Assembly (NCBI GenBank): GCA_964036045.1
Contig: OZ038398.1
Coordinates: 22,410,486 to 22,474,485, forward strand
DNA length: 64,000 nt
DNA from: Eutreptiella sp. 'Long Island Sound 2002'
Lineage: Eukaryota; Euglenozoa; Euglenophyceae; Eutreptiales; Eutreptiaceae
Direction of reading: 5' to 3'
The notes beneath the pieces were generated by a model. The model saw nothing but the letters and a program-made list of their open reading frames with translations, was not told where the DNA came from and made no database searches. Position numbers and translations under genes: made by a program. Shown here in pieces: positions 29,701 to 44,700 of the stretch. Each line of letters starts with the position of its first letter. The stretch's first letter is position 1.

Positions 29701-32700
29701 AGCACCGGAACATGTTCCGGAAGCACCGGAACATGTTGCGGAAGCACCGGAACATGTTCCGGAAGCGCCGGAACATTTTCCGGAAGCGCCGGCACATGTT
29801 CCGGAAGCGCCGGCACACGTTCCGGAAACACCGGAATACGTTCCGGAAGCAGCGGAACATGTTCCGAAAGCACCGGAACATGTTCCGGAAGGACCGGAAC
29901 ATGTTCCGGAGGGACCGGAACATGTTCCGGGAGCGCCGGAACACGTTCCGGAAGCGCCGGAACATGTTCCGGAAGCACCGGAACATGTTCCGGAGGGACC
30001 GGAACATGTTCCGGAAGGACCGGAACATGTTCCGGAAGCGCCGAAACATGCTCCAGAAGCGCCGGAACATGTTCCGGAAGCACCCGAACATGTTCCGGAA
30101 GGACCGGAACATGTTCCGGAAGGACCGGAACATGTTCCGGAAGCACCGGAACATTTTCCGGAAGCACCGGAACATGTTCCGGAAGCGCTGGAACACGTTC
30201 CGGAAGCGCCGGAACATGTTCCGGAAGCGCCGGAAAATGTTCCGGAAGGACCGGAACATGTTCCGATGCTTCCGGAACATGTTCCGGAAGCACCGGAACA
30301 TGTTCCGGAAGGACCGGAACATGTTCCGGAGGCACCGGAACATGTTCCGGAAGCACCGGAACATGTTCCGGAAGCCCCGGAACATGTTCCGGAAGCCCCG
30401 GAACATGTTCCGGAAGCGCCGGAACATGTTCCGGAAGGACCGGAACATGTTCCGGAAGCGCCGGAACATGTTCCGGAAGCACCGGAACATGTTCCGGAAG
30501 CACCGGAACATGTTCCGGAAGCACCGGAACATGTTCCGGAAGCACCGGAACATGTTCCGGAAGCACCGGAACATGTTCCGGAAGCACCGGAACATGTTCT
30601 GGAAGCGCCGGAACATGTTCCGGAAGGACCGGAACATGTTCCGGAAGCGCCGGAACATGTTCCGGAAGCACCGGAACATGTTCCGGAAGCACCGGAACAT
30701 GTTCCGGAAGCACCGGAACATGTTCCGGAAGCGCCGGAACATGTTCCGGAAGCGCCGGAACATGTTCCGGAAGCGCCGGAACATGTTCCGGAAGGACCGG
30801 AACATGTTCCGGAAGGACCGGAACATGTTCCGGAAGGACCGGAACATGTTCCGAAAGCACCGGAACATGTTCCGAAAGCACCGGAACATGTTCCGGAAGG
30901 ACCGGAACATGTTCCGGAAGCGCCGGAACATGTTCCGGAAGCGCCGGAACATGTTCCGGAAGCACCGGAACATGTTCCGGAAGCGCCGGAACATGTTCCG
31001 GAAGCACCGGAACATGTTCCGGAAGCGCCGGAACATGTTCCGGAAGCGCCGGAACATGTTCCGGAAGGACCGGAACATGTTCCGGAAGGACCGGAACATG
31101 TTCCGGAAGCGCTGGAACATGTTCCGGAAGCGCCGGAACATGTTCCGGAAGCGCCGGAACATGTTCCGGAAGCACCCGAACATGTTCCGGAAGGACCGGA
31201 ACATGTTCCGGAAGGACCGGAAAATGTTCCGGAAGCCCCGGAACATTTTCCGGAAGCACCGGAACATGTTCCGGAAGCGCCGGAACACGTTCCGGGAGCG
31301 CCGGAACATGTTCCGGAAGGACCGGAACATGTTCCGGAAGGACCGGAACATGTTCCGGAAGCGCCGGAACATGTTCCGGAACGAGCGCCGGAACATGTTC
31401 CGGAAGCACCGGAACATGTTCCGGAAGCGCCGGAACACGTTCCGGAAGCGCCGGAACATGTTCCGGAAGCGCCGGAACATGTTCCGGAAGCACCGGAACA
31501 CGTTCCGGAAGCGCCGGAACACGTTCCGGAAGCGCCGGAACATGTTCCGGAAGGACCGGAACATGTTCCGGAAGCACCGGAACATGTTCCGGAAGCGCCG
31601 GAACATGTTCCGGAAGCGCCGGAACATGTTCCGGAAGCGCCGGAACATGTTCCGGAAGCGCCGGAACATGTTCCGGAAGCACCGGAACACGTTCCGGAAG
31701 CACCGGAACACGTTCCGGAAGCGCCGTAACACGTTCCGGAAGGACCGGAACATGTTCCGGAAGCGTCGGAACATGTTCCGGAAGAACCGGAACATGTTCC
31801 GGAAGCGCCGGACCATGTTCCGGAAGCGCCGGAACATGTTCTGGAAGCGCGGGAACATGTTCCGGAAGGACCGGAACGTGTTCCGGAAGGACCGGAACAT
31901 GTTCCGGAAGCACCGGAACATTTTCCGGAAGCACCGGAACATGTTCCGGAAGCGCTGGAACACGTTCCGGAAGCGCCGGAACATGTTCCGGAAGCGCCGG
32001 AAAATGTTCCGGAAGGACCGGAACATGTTCCGATGCTTCCGGAACATGTTCCGGAAGCACCGGAACATGTTCCGGAAGGACCGGAACACGTTCCGGAGGC
32101 ACCGGAACATGTTCCGGAAGCACCGGAACATGTTCCGGAAGCGCCGGAACATGTTCCGGAAGCCCCGGAACATGTTCCGGAAGCCCCGGAACATGTTCCG
32201 GAAGCGCCGGAACATGTTCCGGAAGGACCGGAACATGTTCCGGAAGCGCCGGAACATGTTCCGGAAGCACCGGAACATGTTCCGGAAGGACCGGAACATG
32301 TTCCGGAAGCGCCGGAACATGTTCCGGAAGCACCGGAACATGTTCCGGAAGCACCGGAACATGTTCCGGAACATGTTCCGGCAGGACCGGAACATGTTCC
32401 GAAAGCACCGGAACATGTTCCGGAAGGACCGGAACATGTTCCGGAAGCGCCGGAACATGTTCCGGAAGACCCGGAACATGTTCCGGAAGCACCGGAACAT
32501 GTTCCGGAAGCACCGGAACATGTTCCGGAAGCACCGGAACATGTTCCGGAAGCGCCGGAACATGTTCTGGAAGCGCCGGAACATGTTCCGGAAGGACCGG
32601 AACATGTTCCGGAAGCGCCGGAACATGTTCCGGAAGCGCCGGAACATGTTCCGGAAGCGCCGGAACATGTTCCGGAAGGACCGGAACATGTTCCGGAAGC

Positions 32701-35700
32701 ACCGGAACATGTTCCGGAAGCACCGGAACATGTTCCGGAAGCACCGGAACATGTTCCGGAAGCGCCGGAACATGTTCCGGAAGCACCGGAACATGTTCCG
32801 GAAGCACCGGAACATGTTCCGGAAGCGCCGGAACATGTTCCGGAAGCACCGGAACATGTTCCGGAAGCGCCGGAACATGTTCCGGAAGCGCCGGAACATG
32901 TTCCGGAAGCGCCGGAACATGTTCCGGAAGGACCGGAACATGTTCCGGAAGGACCGGAACATGTTCCGGAAGCGCCGGAACATGTTCCGGAAGCGCCGGA
33001 ACATGTTCCGGAAGCACCCGAACATGTTCCGGAAGGACCGGAACATGTTCCGGAAGGACCGGAAAATGTTCCGGAAGCACCGGAACATTTTCCGGAAGCA
33101 CCGGAACATGTTCCGGAAGCGCCGGAACACGTTCCGGAAGCACCGGAACATGTTCCGGAAGGACCGGAACATGTTCCGGAAGGACCGGAACATGTTCCGG
33201 AAGCGCCGGAACATGTTCCGGAACGAGCGCCGGAACATGTTCCGGAAGGACCGGAACATGTTCCGGAAGGACCGGAACACGTTCCGGAAGCACCGGAACA
33301 TGTTCCGGAAGCGCCGGAACATGTTCCGGAAGCGCCGGAACATGTTCCGGAAGCACCGGAACATGTTCCGGAAGGACCGGAACACGTTCCGGAAGCGCCG
33401 GAACATGTTCCGGAAGGACCGGAACATGTTCCGGAAGCACCGGAACATGTTCCGGAAGCGCCGGAACATGTTCCGGAAGCGCCGGAACATGTTCCGGAAG
33501 GACCGGAACATGTTCCGGAAGCGCCGGAACATGTTCCGGAAGCACCGGAACATGTTCCGGAAGCACCGGAACACGTTCCGGAAGCACCGGAACGTGTTCC
33601 GGAAGCGCCGGAACATGTTCCGGAAGGACCGGAACATGTTCCGGAAGCGCCGGAACATGTTCCGGAAGAACCGGAACATGTTCCGGAAGCGCCGGACCAT
33701 GTTCCGGAAGCGCCGGAACATGTTCTGGAAGCGCGGGAACATGTTCCGGAAGGACCGGAACGTGTTCCGGAAGCGCGGGAACATGTTCCGGAAGGACCGG
33801 AACGTGTTCCGGAAGCGCCGGAACATGTTCCGGAAGGACCCGAACATGTTCCGGAAGCATCGGAACATGTTCCGGAAGCGCCGGAACATGTTCCGGAAGC
33901 ACCGGAACATGTTCCGGAAGCACCGGAACATGTTCCGGAAGCGCCGGAACATGTTCCGGAAGGACCCGAACATGTTCCGGAAGCGCCGGAACATGTTCCG
34001 GAAGGACCGGAACATGTTCCCGAAGCACCAGAACATGTTCCGGAAGCGCCGGAACATGTTCCGGAAGCGCCGGAATACGTTCCGGAAGCACCAGAACATG
34101 TTCCGGAAGCGCCGGAACATGTTCCGGAAGCGCCGGAATACGTTCCGGAAGCACCGGAACATGTTCCGGTGCTTCCGGAAAATGTTCCGGAAGCGCCGGA
34201 ACATGCTCCGGAAGCACCGGAACATGTTCCGGAAGGACCGGAACATACTCCGGAAGCACCGGAACATGCTCCGAAAGCACCGGAAAATGCTCCGGAAGCG
34301 CCGGAACATGTTCCGGAAGCACCGGAACATGTTCCAGAAGCACCAGGACATGTTCCGGAAGCGCCGGAACATCTTCCGGAAGCGCCGGAACATGTTCCGG
34401 AAGCGCCGGAACATGTTCCGGAAGGACCGGAACATGTTCCTGAAGCGCCGGAACATGTTCCGGAAGGACCGGAGCATGTTCCGAAAGAACCGGAACATGT
34501 TCCGAAAGCACCGGAACATGTTCCGGAAGCACCGGAACATGTTCCGGAAGCGCCGGAACATGTTCCGGAAGCGCCGGAACATGTTCCGGAAGGACCCGAA
34601 CATGTTCCGGAAGGACCGGAACATGTTCCGGAAGGACCGGAAAATGTTCCGGAAGCACCGGAACATTTTCCGGAAGCACCGGAACATGTTCCGGAAGCGC
34701 CGGAACACGTTCCGGGAGCGCCGGAACATGTTCCGGAAGGACCGGAACATGTTCCGGAAGGACCGGAACATGTTCCGGAAGCGCCGGAACATGTTCCGGA
34801 ACGAGCGCCGGAACATGTTCCGGAAGCACCGGAACATGTTCCGGAAGCACCGGAACACGTTCCGGAAGCACCGGAACACGTTCCGGAAGCGCCGGAACAT
34901 GTTCCGGAAGCGCCGGAACATGTTCCGGAAGCACCGGAACATGTTCCGGAAGCACCGGAACACGTTCCGGAAGGACCGGAACATGTTCCGGAAGCACCGG
35001 AACATGTTCCGGAAGCGCCGGAACATGTTCCGGAAGCGCCGGAACATGTTCCGGAAGCGCCGGAACATGTTCCGGAAGCGCCGGAACATGTTCCGGAAGC
35101 ACCGGAACACGTTCCGGAAGCACCGGAACACGTTCCGGAAGCACCGGAACACGTTCCGGAAGCGCCGGAACGTGTTCCGGAAGCGCCGGAACATGTTCCG
35201 GAAGGACCGGAACATGTTCCGGAAGCGCCGGAACATGTTCCGGAAGAACCGGACCATGTTCCGGAAGCGCCGGAACATGTTCTGGAAGCGCGGGAACATG
35301 TTCCGGAAGGACCGGAACGTGTTCCGGAAGCGCCGGAACATGTTCCGGAAGGACCCGAACATGTTCCGGAAGCATCGGAACATGTTCCGGAAGCGCCGGA
35401 ACATGTTCCGGAAGGACCGGAACATGTTCCGGAAGCACCGAACATGTTCCGGAAGCACCGGAACATGTTCCGGAAGCGCTGGAACATGTTCTGGAAGCGC
35501 CGGAACATGTTCCGGAAGCACCGGAACATGTTCCGGAAGCACCGGAACATGTTCCGGAAGCGCCGGAACATGTTCCGGAAGGACCCGAACATGTTCCGGA
35601 AGCGCCGGAACATGTTCCGGAAGGACCGGAACATGTTCCGGAAGCACCAGAACATGTTCCGGAAGCGCCGGAACATGTTCCGGAAGCGCCGGAATACGTT

Positions 35701-38700
35701 CCGGAAGCACCGGAACATGTTCCGGAAGCACCGGAACATGTTCCGGAAGCGCCGGAATATGTTCCGGAAGCACCGGAACATGTTCCGGAAGCACCGGAAC
35801 ATGTTCCGGAAGCACCGGGACATGTTCCGGAAGCACCGGAACATGTTCCGAAAGCACCGGAACATGTTCCGGAAGCGCCGGAACACGTTCCGGAAGCACC
35901 GGAACACGTTCCGGAAGCACCGGAACACGTTCCGGAAGCGCCGGAACACGTTCCGGAAGCGCCGGAACATGTTCCGGAAGCACCGGAACATGTTCCGGAA
36001 GGACCGGAACATGTTCCGGAAGCGCCGGAACATGTTCCGGAAGCGCCGGAACATGTTCCGGAAGCACCGGAACATGTTCCGGAAGCACCAGGACATGTTC
36101 CGGAAGCGCCGGAACATCTTCCGGAAGCGCCGGAACATGTTCCGGAAGCGCCGGAACATGTTCCGGAAGGACCGGAACATGTTCCGGAAGCGCCGGAACA
36201 TGTTCCGGAAGGACCGGAGCATGTTCCGGAAGCACCGGAACATGTTCCGAAAGCACCGGAACATGTTCCGGAAGCACCGGAACATGTTCCGAAAGTACCG
36301 GAACATGTTCCGGAAGGACCGGAACATGTTCCGGTAGGACCGGAACATGTTCCGAAAGCACCGGAACATGTTCCGGAAGGACCGTAACATGTTCCGGAAG
36401 CGCCGGAACATGATCCGGAAGCACCGGAACATGTTCCGGAAGCACCGGAACATGTTCCGGAAGCGCCGGAACATGTTCCGGAAGCGCCGGAACATGTTCC
36501 GGAAGGACCGGAACATGTTCCGGAAGCGCCGGAACATGTTCCGGAAGCACCCGAACATGTTCCGGAAGGACCGCAACATGTTCCGGAAGCACCGGAACAT
36601 TTTCCGGAAGCACCGGAACATGTTCCGGAAGCGCCGGAACACGTTCCGGGAGCGCCGGAACGTGTTCCGGAAGGACCGGAACATGTTCCGGAAGGACCGG
36701 AACATGTTCCGGAAGCGCCGGAACATGTTCCGGAAGCGCCGGGACATGTTCCGGAACGAGCGCCGGAACATGTTCCGGAAGCACCGGAACATGTTCCGGA
36801 AGCACCAGAACATGTTCCGGAAGCGCCGGAACATGTTCCGGAAGCGCCGGAACATGTTTTGGAAGCGCCGGAACATGTTCCGGAAGCGCCGGAACATGTT
36901 CCGGAAGCACTGGAACATGTTCCGGAAGGACCGGAACATGTTCCGGAAGCACCGGAACATGTTCCGGAAGCGCCGGAACATGTTCCGGAAGCGCCGGAAC
37001 ATGTTCCGGAAGCGCCGGAACATGTTCCGGAAGGACCCGAACATGTTCCGGAAGCACCGGAACATGTTCCGGAAGGACCGGAACACGTTCCGGAAGCGCC
37101 GGAACATGTTCCGGAAGGACCGGAACATGTTCCGGAAGCACCGGAACATGTTCCGGAAGCGCCGGAACATGTTCCGGAAGCGCCGGAACATGTTCCGAGA
37201 GGACCGGAACATGTTCCGGAAGCACCGGAACATGTTCCGGAAGCGCCGGAACATGTTCCGGAACGAGCGCCGGAACATGTTCCGGAAGCACCGGAACATG
37301 TTCCGGAAGCACCAGAACATGTTCCGGAAGCACCGGAACACGTTCCGGAAGCGCCAGAACATGTTCCGGAAGCGCCGGAACGTGTTCCGGAAGCGCCGGA
37401 ACATGTTTCGGAAGCGCCGGAACATGTTCCGGAAGCGCCGGAACATGTTCCGGAAGCACCGGAACATGTTCCGGAAGGACCGGAACACGTTCCGGAAGCG
37501 CCGGAACATGTTCCGGAAGCACCGGAACGTGTTCCGGAAGCACCGGAACATGTTCCAGAAGCGCCGGAACATGTTCCGGAAGCGCCGGAACATGTTCCGG
37601 AAGGACCAGAACATGTTCCGGAAGCGCCGGAACATGTTCCGGAAGCGCCGGAACATGTTCCGGAAGCACCGGAACATGTTCCGGAAGCACCGGAACATGT
37701 TCCGGAAGCGCCGGAACATGTTCCGGAAGCACCGGAACATGTTCCGGAAGCGCCGGAACATGTTCCGGAAGGACTGGAACATGTTCCGGAAGCGCCGGAC
37801 CATGTTTCGGAAGCGCCGGAACATGCTCTGTAGGCGCCGGAAGATGTTCCGGAAGGACCGGAACATGTTCCGGAAGCGCCGGAACATGTTCCGGAAGGAC
37901 CCGAACATGTTCCGGAAGCACCGGAACATGTTCCGGAAGGACCGGAACACGTTCCGGAAGCGCCGGAACATGTTCCGGAAGGACCGGAACATGTTCCGGA
38001 AGGACCGGAACATGTTCCGGAAGCGCCGGAACATGTTCCGGAAGCGCCGGAACATGTTCCGGAAGGACCGGAACATGTTCCGGAAGCGCCGGAACATGTT
38101 CCGGAAGCACCGGAACATGTTCCGGAAGCGCCGGAACATGTTCCGGAAGGACCGGAACATGTTCCGGAAGCGCCGGACCATGTTTCGGAAGCGCCGGAAC
38201 ATGTTCTGGAAGCGCCGGAACATGTTCCGGAAGGACCGGAACATGTTCCGGAAGCGCCGGAACATGTTCCGGAAGCGCCGGAACATGTTCCGGAAGCACC
38301 GGAACATGTTCCGGAAGCGCCGGAACATGTTCCGGAAGCCCCGGAACATGTTCCGGAAGCACCGGAACACGTTCCGGAAGCACCGCAACACGTTCCGGAA
38401 GCACCGGAACACGTTCCGGAAGCGCCGGAACGTATTCCGGAAGCGCCGGAACATGTTCCGGAAGGACCGGAACATGTTCCGGAAGCGCCGGAACATGTTC
38501 CGGAAGCGCCGGACCATGTTTCGGAAGCGCCGGAACATGTTCTGGAAGCGCCGGAACATGTTCCGGAAGGACCGGAACATGTTCCGGAAGCGCCGGACCA
38601 TGTTCCGGAAGGACCCGAACATGTTCCGGAAGCATCGGAACGTGTTCCGGAAGCGCCGGAACATGTTCCGGAAGGACCGGAACATGTTCCGGAAGCACCG

Positions 38701-41700
38701 GAACATGTTCCGGAAGCGCTGGAACATGTTCCGGAGGCACCTGAACATGTTCCGGAAGGACCGGAACATGTTCCGGAAGCACCGGAACATGTTCCGGAAG
38801 CGCCGGAACATGTTCCGGAAGCACCGGAACATGTTCCGGAAGCGCCGGAACATGTTCCGGAAGCGCCGGAACATGTTCCGGAAGCACCGGAACATGTTCC
38901 GGAAGCACCGGAACACGTTCCAGAAGCGCCGGAACATGTTCCGGAAGCGCCGGAACATGTTCCGGAAGGACCGGAACATGTTCCGGAATCACCGGAACAT
39001 GTTCCGGAAGCGCCGGAACATGTTCCGGAAGGACCGGAACATGTTCCGGAAGCGCCGGACCATGTTTCGGAAGCGCCGGAACATGTTCTGGAAGCGCCGG
39101 AACATGTTCCGGAAGGACCGGAACATGTTCCGGAAGCGCCGGAACATGTTCCAGAAGGACCCGAACATGTTCCGGATGCACCGGAACATGTTCCGGAAGG
39201 ACCGGAACACGTTCCGGAAGCGCCGGAACATGTTCCGGAAGGACCAGAACATGTTCCGGAAGCACCGGAACATGTTCCGGAAGCGCCGGAACATGTTCCG
39301 GAAGCGCCGGAACATGTTCCGGAAGGTCCGGAACATGTTCCGGAAGCGACGGAACATGTTCCGGAAGCGCCGGAACATGTTCCGGAAGCACCGGAACATG
39401 TTCCGGAAGCGCCGGAACATGTTCCGGAAGGACCGGAACATGTTCCGGAAGCGCCGGACCATGTTTCGGAAGCGCCGGAACATGTTCTGGAAGCGCCGGA
39501 ACATGTTCCGGAAGGACCGGAACATGTTCCGGAAGCGCCGGAACATGTTCCGGAAGCGCCGGAACATGTTCCGGAAGCACCGGAACATGTTCCGGAAGTG
39601 CCCGAACATGTTCCGGAAGCGCCGGAACATGTTCCGGAAGCACCGGAACACGTTCCGGAAGCACCGCAACACGTTCCGGAAGCACCGGAACACGTTCCGG
39701 AAGCGCCGGAACGTGTTCCGGAAGCGCCGGACCATGTTTCGGAAGCGCCGGAACATGTTCTGGAAGCGCCGGAACATGTTCCGGAAGGACCGGAACATGT
39801 TCCGGAAGCGCCGGAACATGTTCGAGAAGGACCCGAACATGTTCCGGAAGCATCGGAACATGTTCCGGAAGCGCCGGAACATGTTCCGGAAGGACCGGAA
39901 CATGTTCCGGAAGCAGCGGAACATGTTCCGGAAGCGCCGGAACATGTTCCGGAGGCACCTGAACATGTTCCGGAAGCACCGGAACATGTTCCGGAAGCGC
40001 CGGAACATGTTCCGGAAGCACCGGAACATGTTCCGGAAGCACCGGAACATGTTCCGGAAGCGCCGGAACATGTTCCGGAAGCGCCGGACCATGTTCCGGA
40101 AGGACCGGAACATGTTCCGGAAGCACCGGAACATGTTCCGGAAGGACCGGAACATGTTCCGGAAGCGCCGGAACATGTTCCGGAAGCACGGGAACATGTT
40201 CCGGAAGCACCGGAACATGTTCCGGAAGCGCCGGAACATGTTCCGGAAGCACCGGAACATGTTCCGGAAGCACCGGAACATGTTCCGGAGGCACCGGAAC
40301 ATGTTCCGGATGCTACCGGAACATGTTCCGGAAGCACCGGAACATGTTCCGGAAGGACCGGAAGATGTTCCGGAAGGACCGGAACACGTTCCGGAAGCGC
40401 CGGAACATGTTCGGGAAGGACCGGAACATGTTCCGGAAGCGCCGGAACATGTTCCGGAAGCGCCGGAACATGTTCCGGAAGGACCGGAACATGTTCCGGA
40501 AGCGCCGGAACATGTTCCGGAAGGACCGGAACATGTTCCGGAAGCGCCGGACCATGTTCCGGAAGCGCCGGAACATGTTCTGGAAGCGCCGGAACATGTT
40601 CCGGAAGGACCGCAACATGTTCCGGAAGCGCCGGAACATGTTCCGGAAGGACCCGAACATGTTCCGGAAGCATCGGAACATGTTCCGGAAGCGCCGGAAC
40701 ATGTTCCGGAAGCACCGGAACATGTTCCGGAAGCGCTGGAACATGTTCCGGTAGCGCCGGAACATGTTCCGGAAGCGCCGGACCATGTTCCGGAAGGACC
40801 GGAACATGTTCCGGAAGCACCGGAACATGTTCCGGAAGCGCCGGAACATGTTCCGGAAGCGCCGGAACATGTTCCGGAAGCACCGGAACATGTTCCGGAA
40901 GCGCCGGAACATGTTCCGGAAGCGCCGGAACATGTTCCGATGCTTCCGGAACATGTTCCGGAAGCACCGAAACATGTTCCGGAAGCACTGGAACATGTTC
41001 TGGAGGCACCGGAACATGTTCCGGAGGCACCGGAACATGTTCCGGAAGCACCAGAACATGTTCCGGAAGCGCCGAAATATGTTCCGGAAGCACCGGAACA
41101 TGTTCCGGAAGCACCGGAACATGTCTGGAAGCGCCGGAATATGTTCCGGAAGCACCGGAACATGTTCCGGAAGCGCCGGAACATGTTCCGGAAGGACCGG
41201 AACATGTTCCGGAAGCACCGGAACATGTTCCGGTGCTTCCGGAACATGTTCCAGAAGCGCCGGAATATGTTCCGGAAGCACCGGAACATGTTCCGGAAGC
41301 GCTGGAACATGTTCCGGAAGCGCCGGAAATTTTTCCGGAAGCACCGGAACATGTTCCGGAAGGACCGGAACATGTTCCGGAAGCACCGGAACATGTTCCG
41401 GAAGCGCCGGAACATGTTCCGGAAGGACCGGCACATGTTCCGGAAGCGCCGGCACAAGTTCCGGAAGCGCCGGCACATGTTCCGGAAGCGCCGGAACATG
41501 TTCCGGAAGCACCGGAACATGTTCCGGAAGCGCCGGAACATGTTCCGGAAGGACCGGAACATGTTCCGGAAGCACCGGAACATGTTCCGGAAGCACCGGA
41601 ACATGTTCCGGAAGGCCCGCAACATGTTCCGGAAGCGCCGGAACATGTTCCGGAAGCGCCGGAACATGTTCCGGAACGAGCGCCGGAACATGTTCCGGAA

Positions 41701-44700
41701 CGAGCGCCAGAACATGTTCCGGAAGCACCGGAACATGTTCCGGAAGCACCGGAAGACGTTCCGGAAGCACCGGAACATGTTCCGGAAGCGCCGGAACATG
41801 TTCCGGAAGCGCCGGAACATGTTCCGGAAGGACCGGAACACGTTCCGGAAGCGCCGGAAAATGTTCCGGAAGCACCGGAACATGTTCCGGAAGCGCCGGA
41901 ACATGTTCCGGAAGCGCCGGAACATGTTCCGGAAGGACCGGAACATGTTCCGGAAGCGCCGGAACATGTTCCGGAAGCACCGGAACATGTTCCGGAAGCA
42001 CCGGAACACGTTCCGGAAGCACCGGAACATGTTCCAGAAGCACCGGAACATGTTCCGGAAGCGCCGGAACATGTTCCGGAGGCACCGGAACATGTTCCGG
42101 AAGGACCGGAACATGTTCCGGAAGCGCCGGAACATGTTCCGGAAGCACCGGAACATGTTCCGGAAGCACTGGAACATGTTCCGGAACATGTTCCGGCAGG
42201 ACAGGAACATGTTCCGGAAGCACCGGAACATGTTCCGGAAGCGCCGGAATATGTTCCGGAAGCACCGGAACATGTTCCGGAAGCACCGGAACATGTTCCG
42301 GAAGCGCCGGAATATGTTCCGGAAGCACCGGAACATGTTCCGGAAGCGCCGGAACATGTTCCAGAAGGACCGGAACATGTTCCGGAAGCACCGGAACATG
42401 TTCCGGAAGCGCCGGAACATGTTCCGGAAGCGCCGGAACATGTTCCGGAAGCGCCGAAACATGTTCCGGAAGCGCCGGAACATGTTCCGTAAGGACCGGC
42501 ACATGTTCCGGAAGCGCCGGCACATGTTCCGGAAGCGCCGGCACATGTTCCGGAAGCGCTGGAACATGTTCCGGAAGCACCGGAACATGTTCCGGAAGCG
42601 CCGGAACATGTTCCGGAAGCGCCGGATCATGTTCCGGAAGCGCCGGAACATGTTCCGGAAGCACCGGAACATGTTCCGGAAGCACCGGAACATGTTCCGG
42701 AACATGTTCCGGCAGGACCGGAACATGTTCCGGAAGCACCGGAACATGTTCCGGAAGCACCGGAACATGTTCCGGAAGCACCGGAACATGTCTGGAAGCG
42801 CCGGAATATGTTCCGGAAGCACCGGAACATGTTCCGGAAGCGCCGGAACATGTTCCGGAAGGACCGGAACATGTTCCGGAAGCACCGGAACATGTTCCGG
42901 TGCTTCCGGAACATGTTCCGGAAGCACCGGAATATGTTCCGGAAGCACCGGAACATGTTCCGGAAGCGCCGGAATATGTTCCGGAAGCACCGGAACATGT
43001 TCCGGAAGCACCGGAACATGTTCCGGAAGCACCGGAACATGTTCCGGAAGAACCGGAACATGTTCCGGAAGCGCCGGAACATGTTCCGGAAGGACCGGCA
43101 CATGTTCCGGAAGCGCCGGCACATGTTCCGGAAGCGCCGGCACATGTTCCGGAAGCGCCGGAACATGTTCCGGAAGCACCGGAACATGTTCCGGAAGCGC
43201 CGGAACATGTTCCGGAAGCGCCGGAACATGTTCCGGAAGGACCGGAACATGTTCCGGAAGCACCGGAACATGTTCCGGAAGCACCGGAACATGTTCCGGA
43301 AGGACCGGAACATGTTCCCGAAGCGCCGGAACATGTTCCCGAAGCGCCGGAACATGTTCCGGAAGCGCCGGAACATGTTCCGGAACGAGCGCCGGAACAT
43401 GTTCCGGAACGAGCGCCGGAACATGTTCCGGAAGCACCGGAACATGTTCCGGAAGTACCGGAACACGTTCCGGAAGCACCGGAACATGTTCCGGAAGCGC
43501 CGGAACATGTTCCGGAAGCGCCGGAACATGTTCCGGAAGGACCGGAACACGTTCCGGAAGCGCCGGAACATGTTCCGAAAGGACCGGAACATGTTCCGGA
43601 AGCACCGGAACATGTTCCGGAAGCGCCGGAACATGTTCCGGAAGCGCCGGAACATGTTCCAGAAGCACCGGAACGTGTTCCGGAAGCACCGGAACACGTT
43701 CCGGAAGCACCGGAACATGTTCCGGAAGCACCGGAACGTGTTCCAGAAGCGCCGGAACATGTTCCGGAGGCACCGGAACATGTTCCGGAGAGACCGGAAC
43801 ATGTTCCAGAAGCGCCGGAACATGTTCCGGAAGCACCGGAACATGTTCCGGAAGCACCGGAACATGTTCCGGAAGCACCGGAACATGTTCTGGAGGCACC
43901 GGAACATGTTCCGGAGGCACCGGAACATCTTCCGGACGCACCAGAACATGTTCCGGAAGCACCGGAACATGTTCCGGAAGCGCCGGAACATGTTCCGGAA
44001 GCGCCGGAATATGTTCCGGAAGCACCGGAACATGTTCCGGAAGCACCGGAACATGTTCCGGAAGCGCCGGAATATGTTCCGGAAGCACCGCAACATGTTC
44101 CGGAAGCGCCGGAACATGTTCCGGAAGGACCGGAACATGTTCCGGAAGCACCGGAACATGTTCCGGAAGCGCTGGAACATGTTCCGGAAGGACCGGAACA
44201 TGTTCCGGAAGCGCCGGCACATGTTCCGGAAGCGCCGGCACATGTTCCGGAAGCGCCGGAACATGTTCCGGAAGCACCGGAACATGTTCCGGAAGCGCCG
44301 GAACATGTTCCGGAAGCGCCGGAACATGTTCCGGAAGCACCGGAACATGTTCCGGAAGGACCGGAACATGTTCCGGAAGCGCCGGAACATGTTCCGGAAG
44401 CGCCGGAACATGTTTCGGAAGCGCCGGAACATGTTCCGGAAGCACCCGAACATGTTCCGGAAGGACCGGAACATGTTCCGGAAGGACCGGAACATGTTCC
44501 GGAAGGACCGGAACATGTTCCGGAAGCACCGGAACATGTTCCGGAAGCGCCGGAACACGTTCCGGGAGCGCCGGAACATGTTCCGGAAGGACCGGAACAT
44601 GTTCCGAAAGGACCGGAACATGTTCCGGAAGCGCCGGAACATGTTCCGGAAGCGCCAGAACATGTTCCGGAACGAGCGCCGGAACATGTTCCGGAACGAG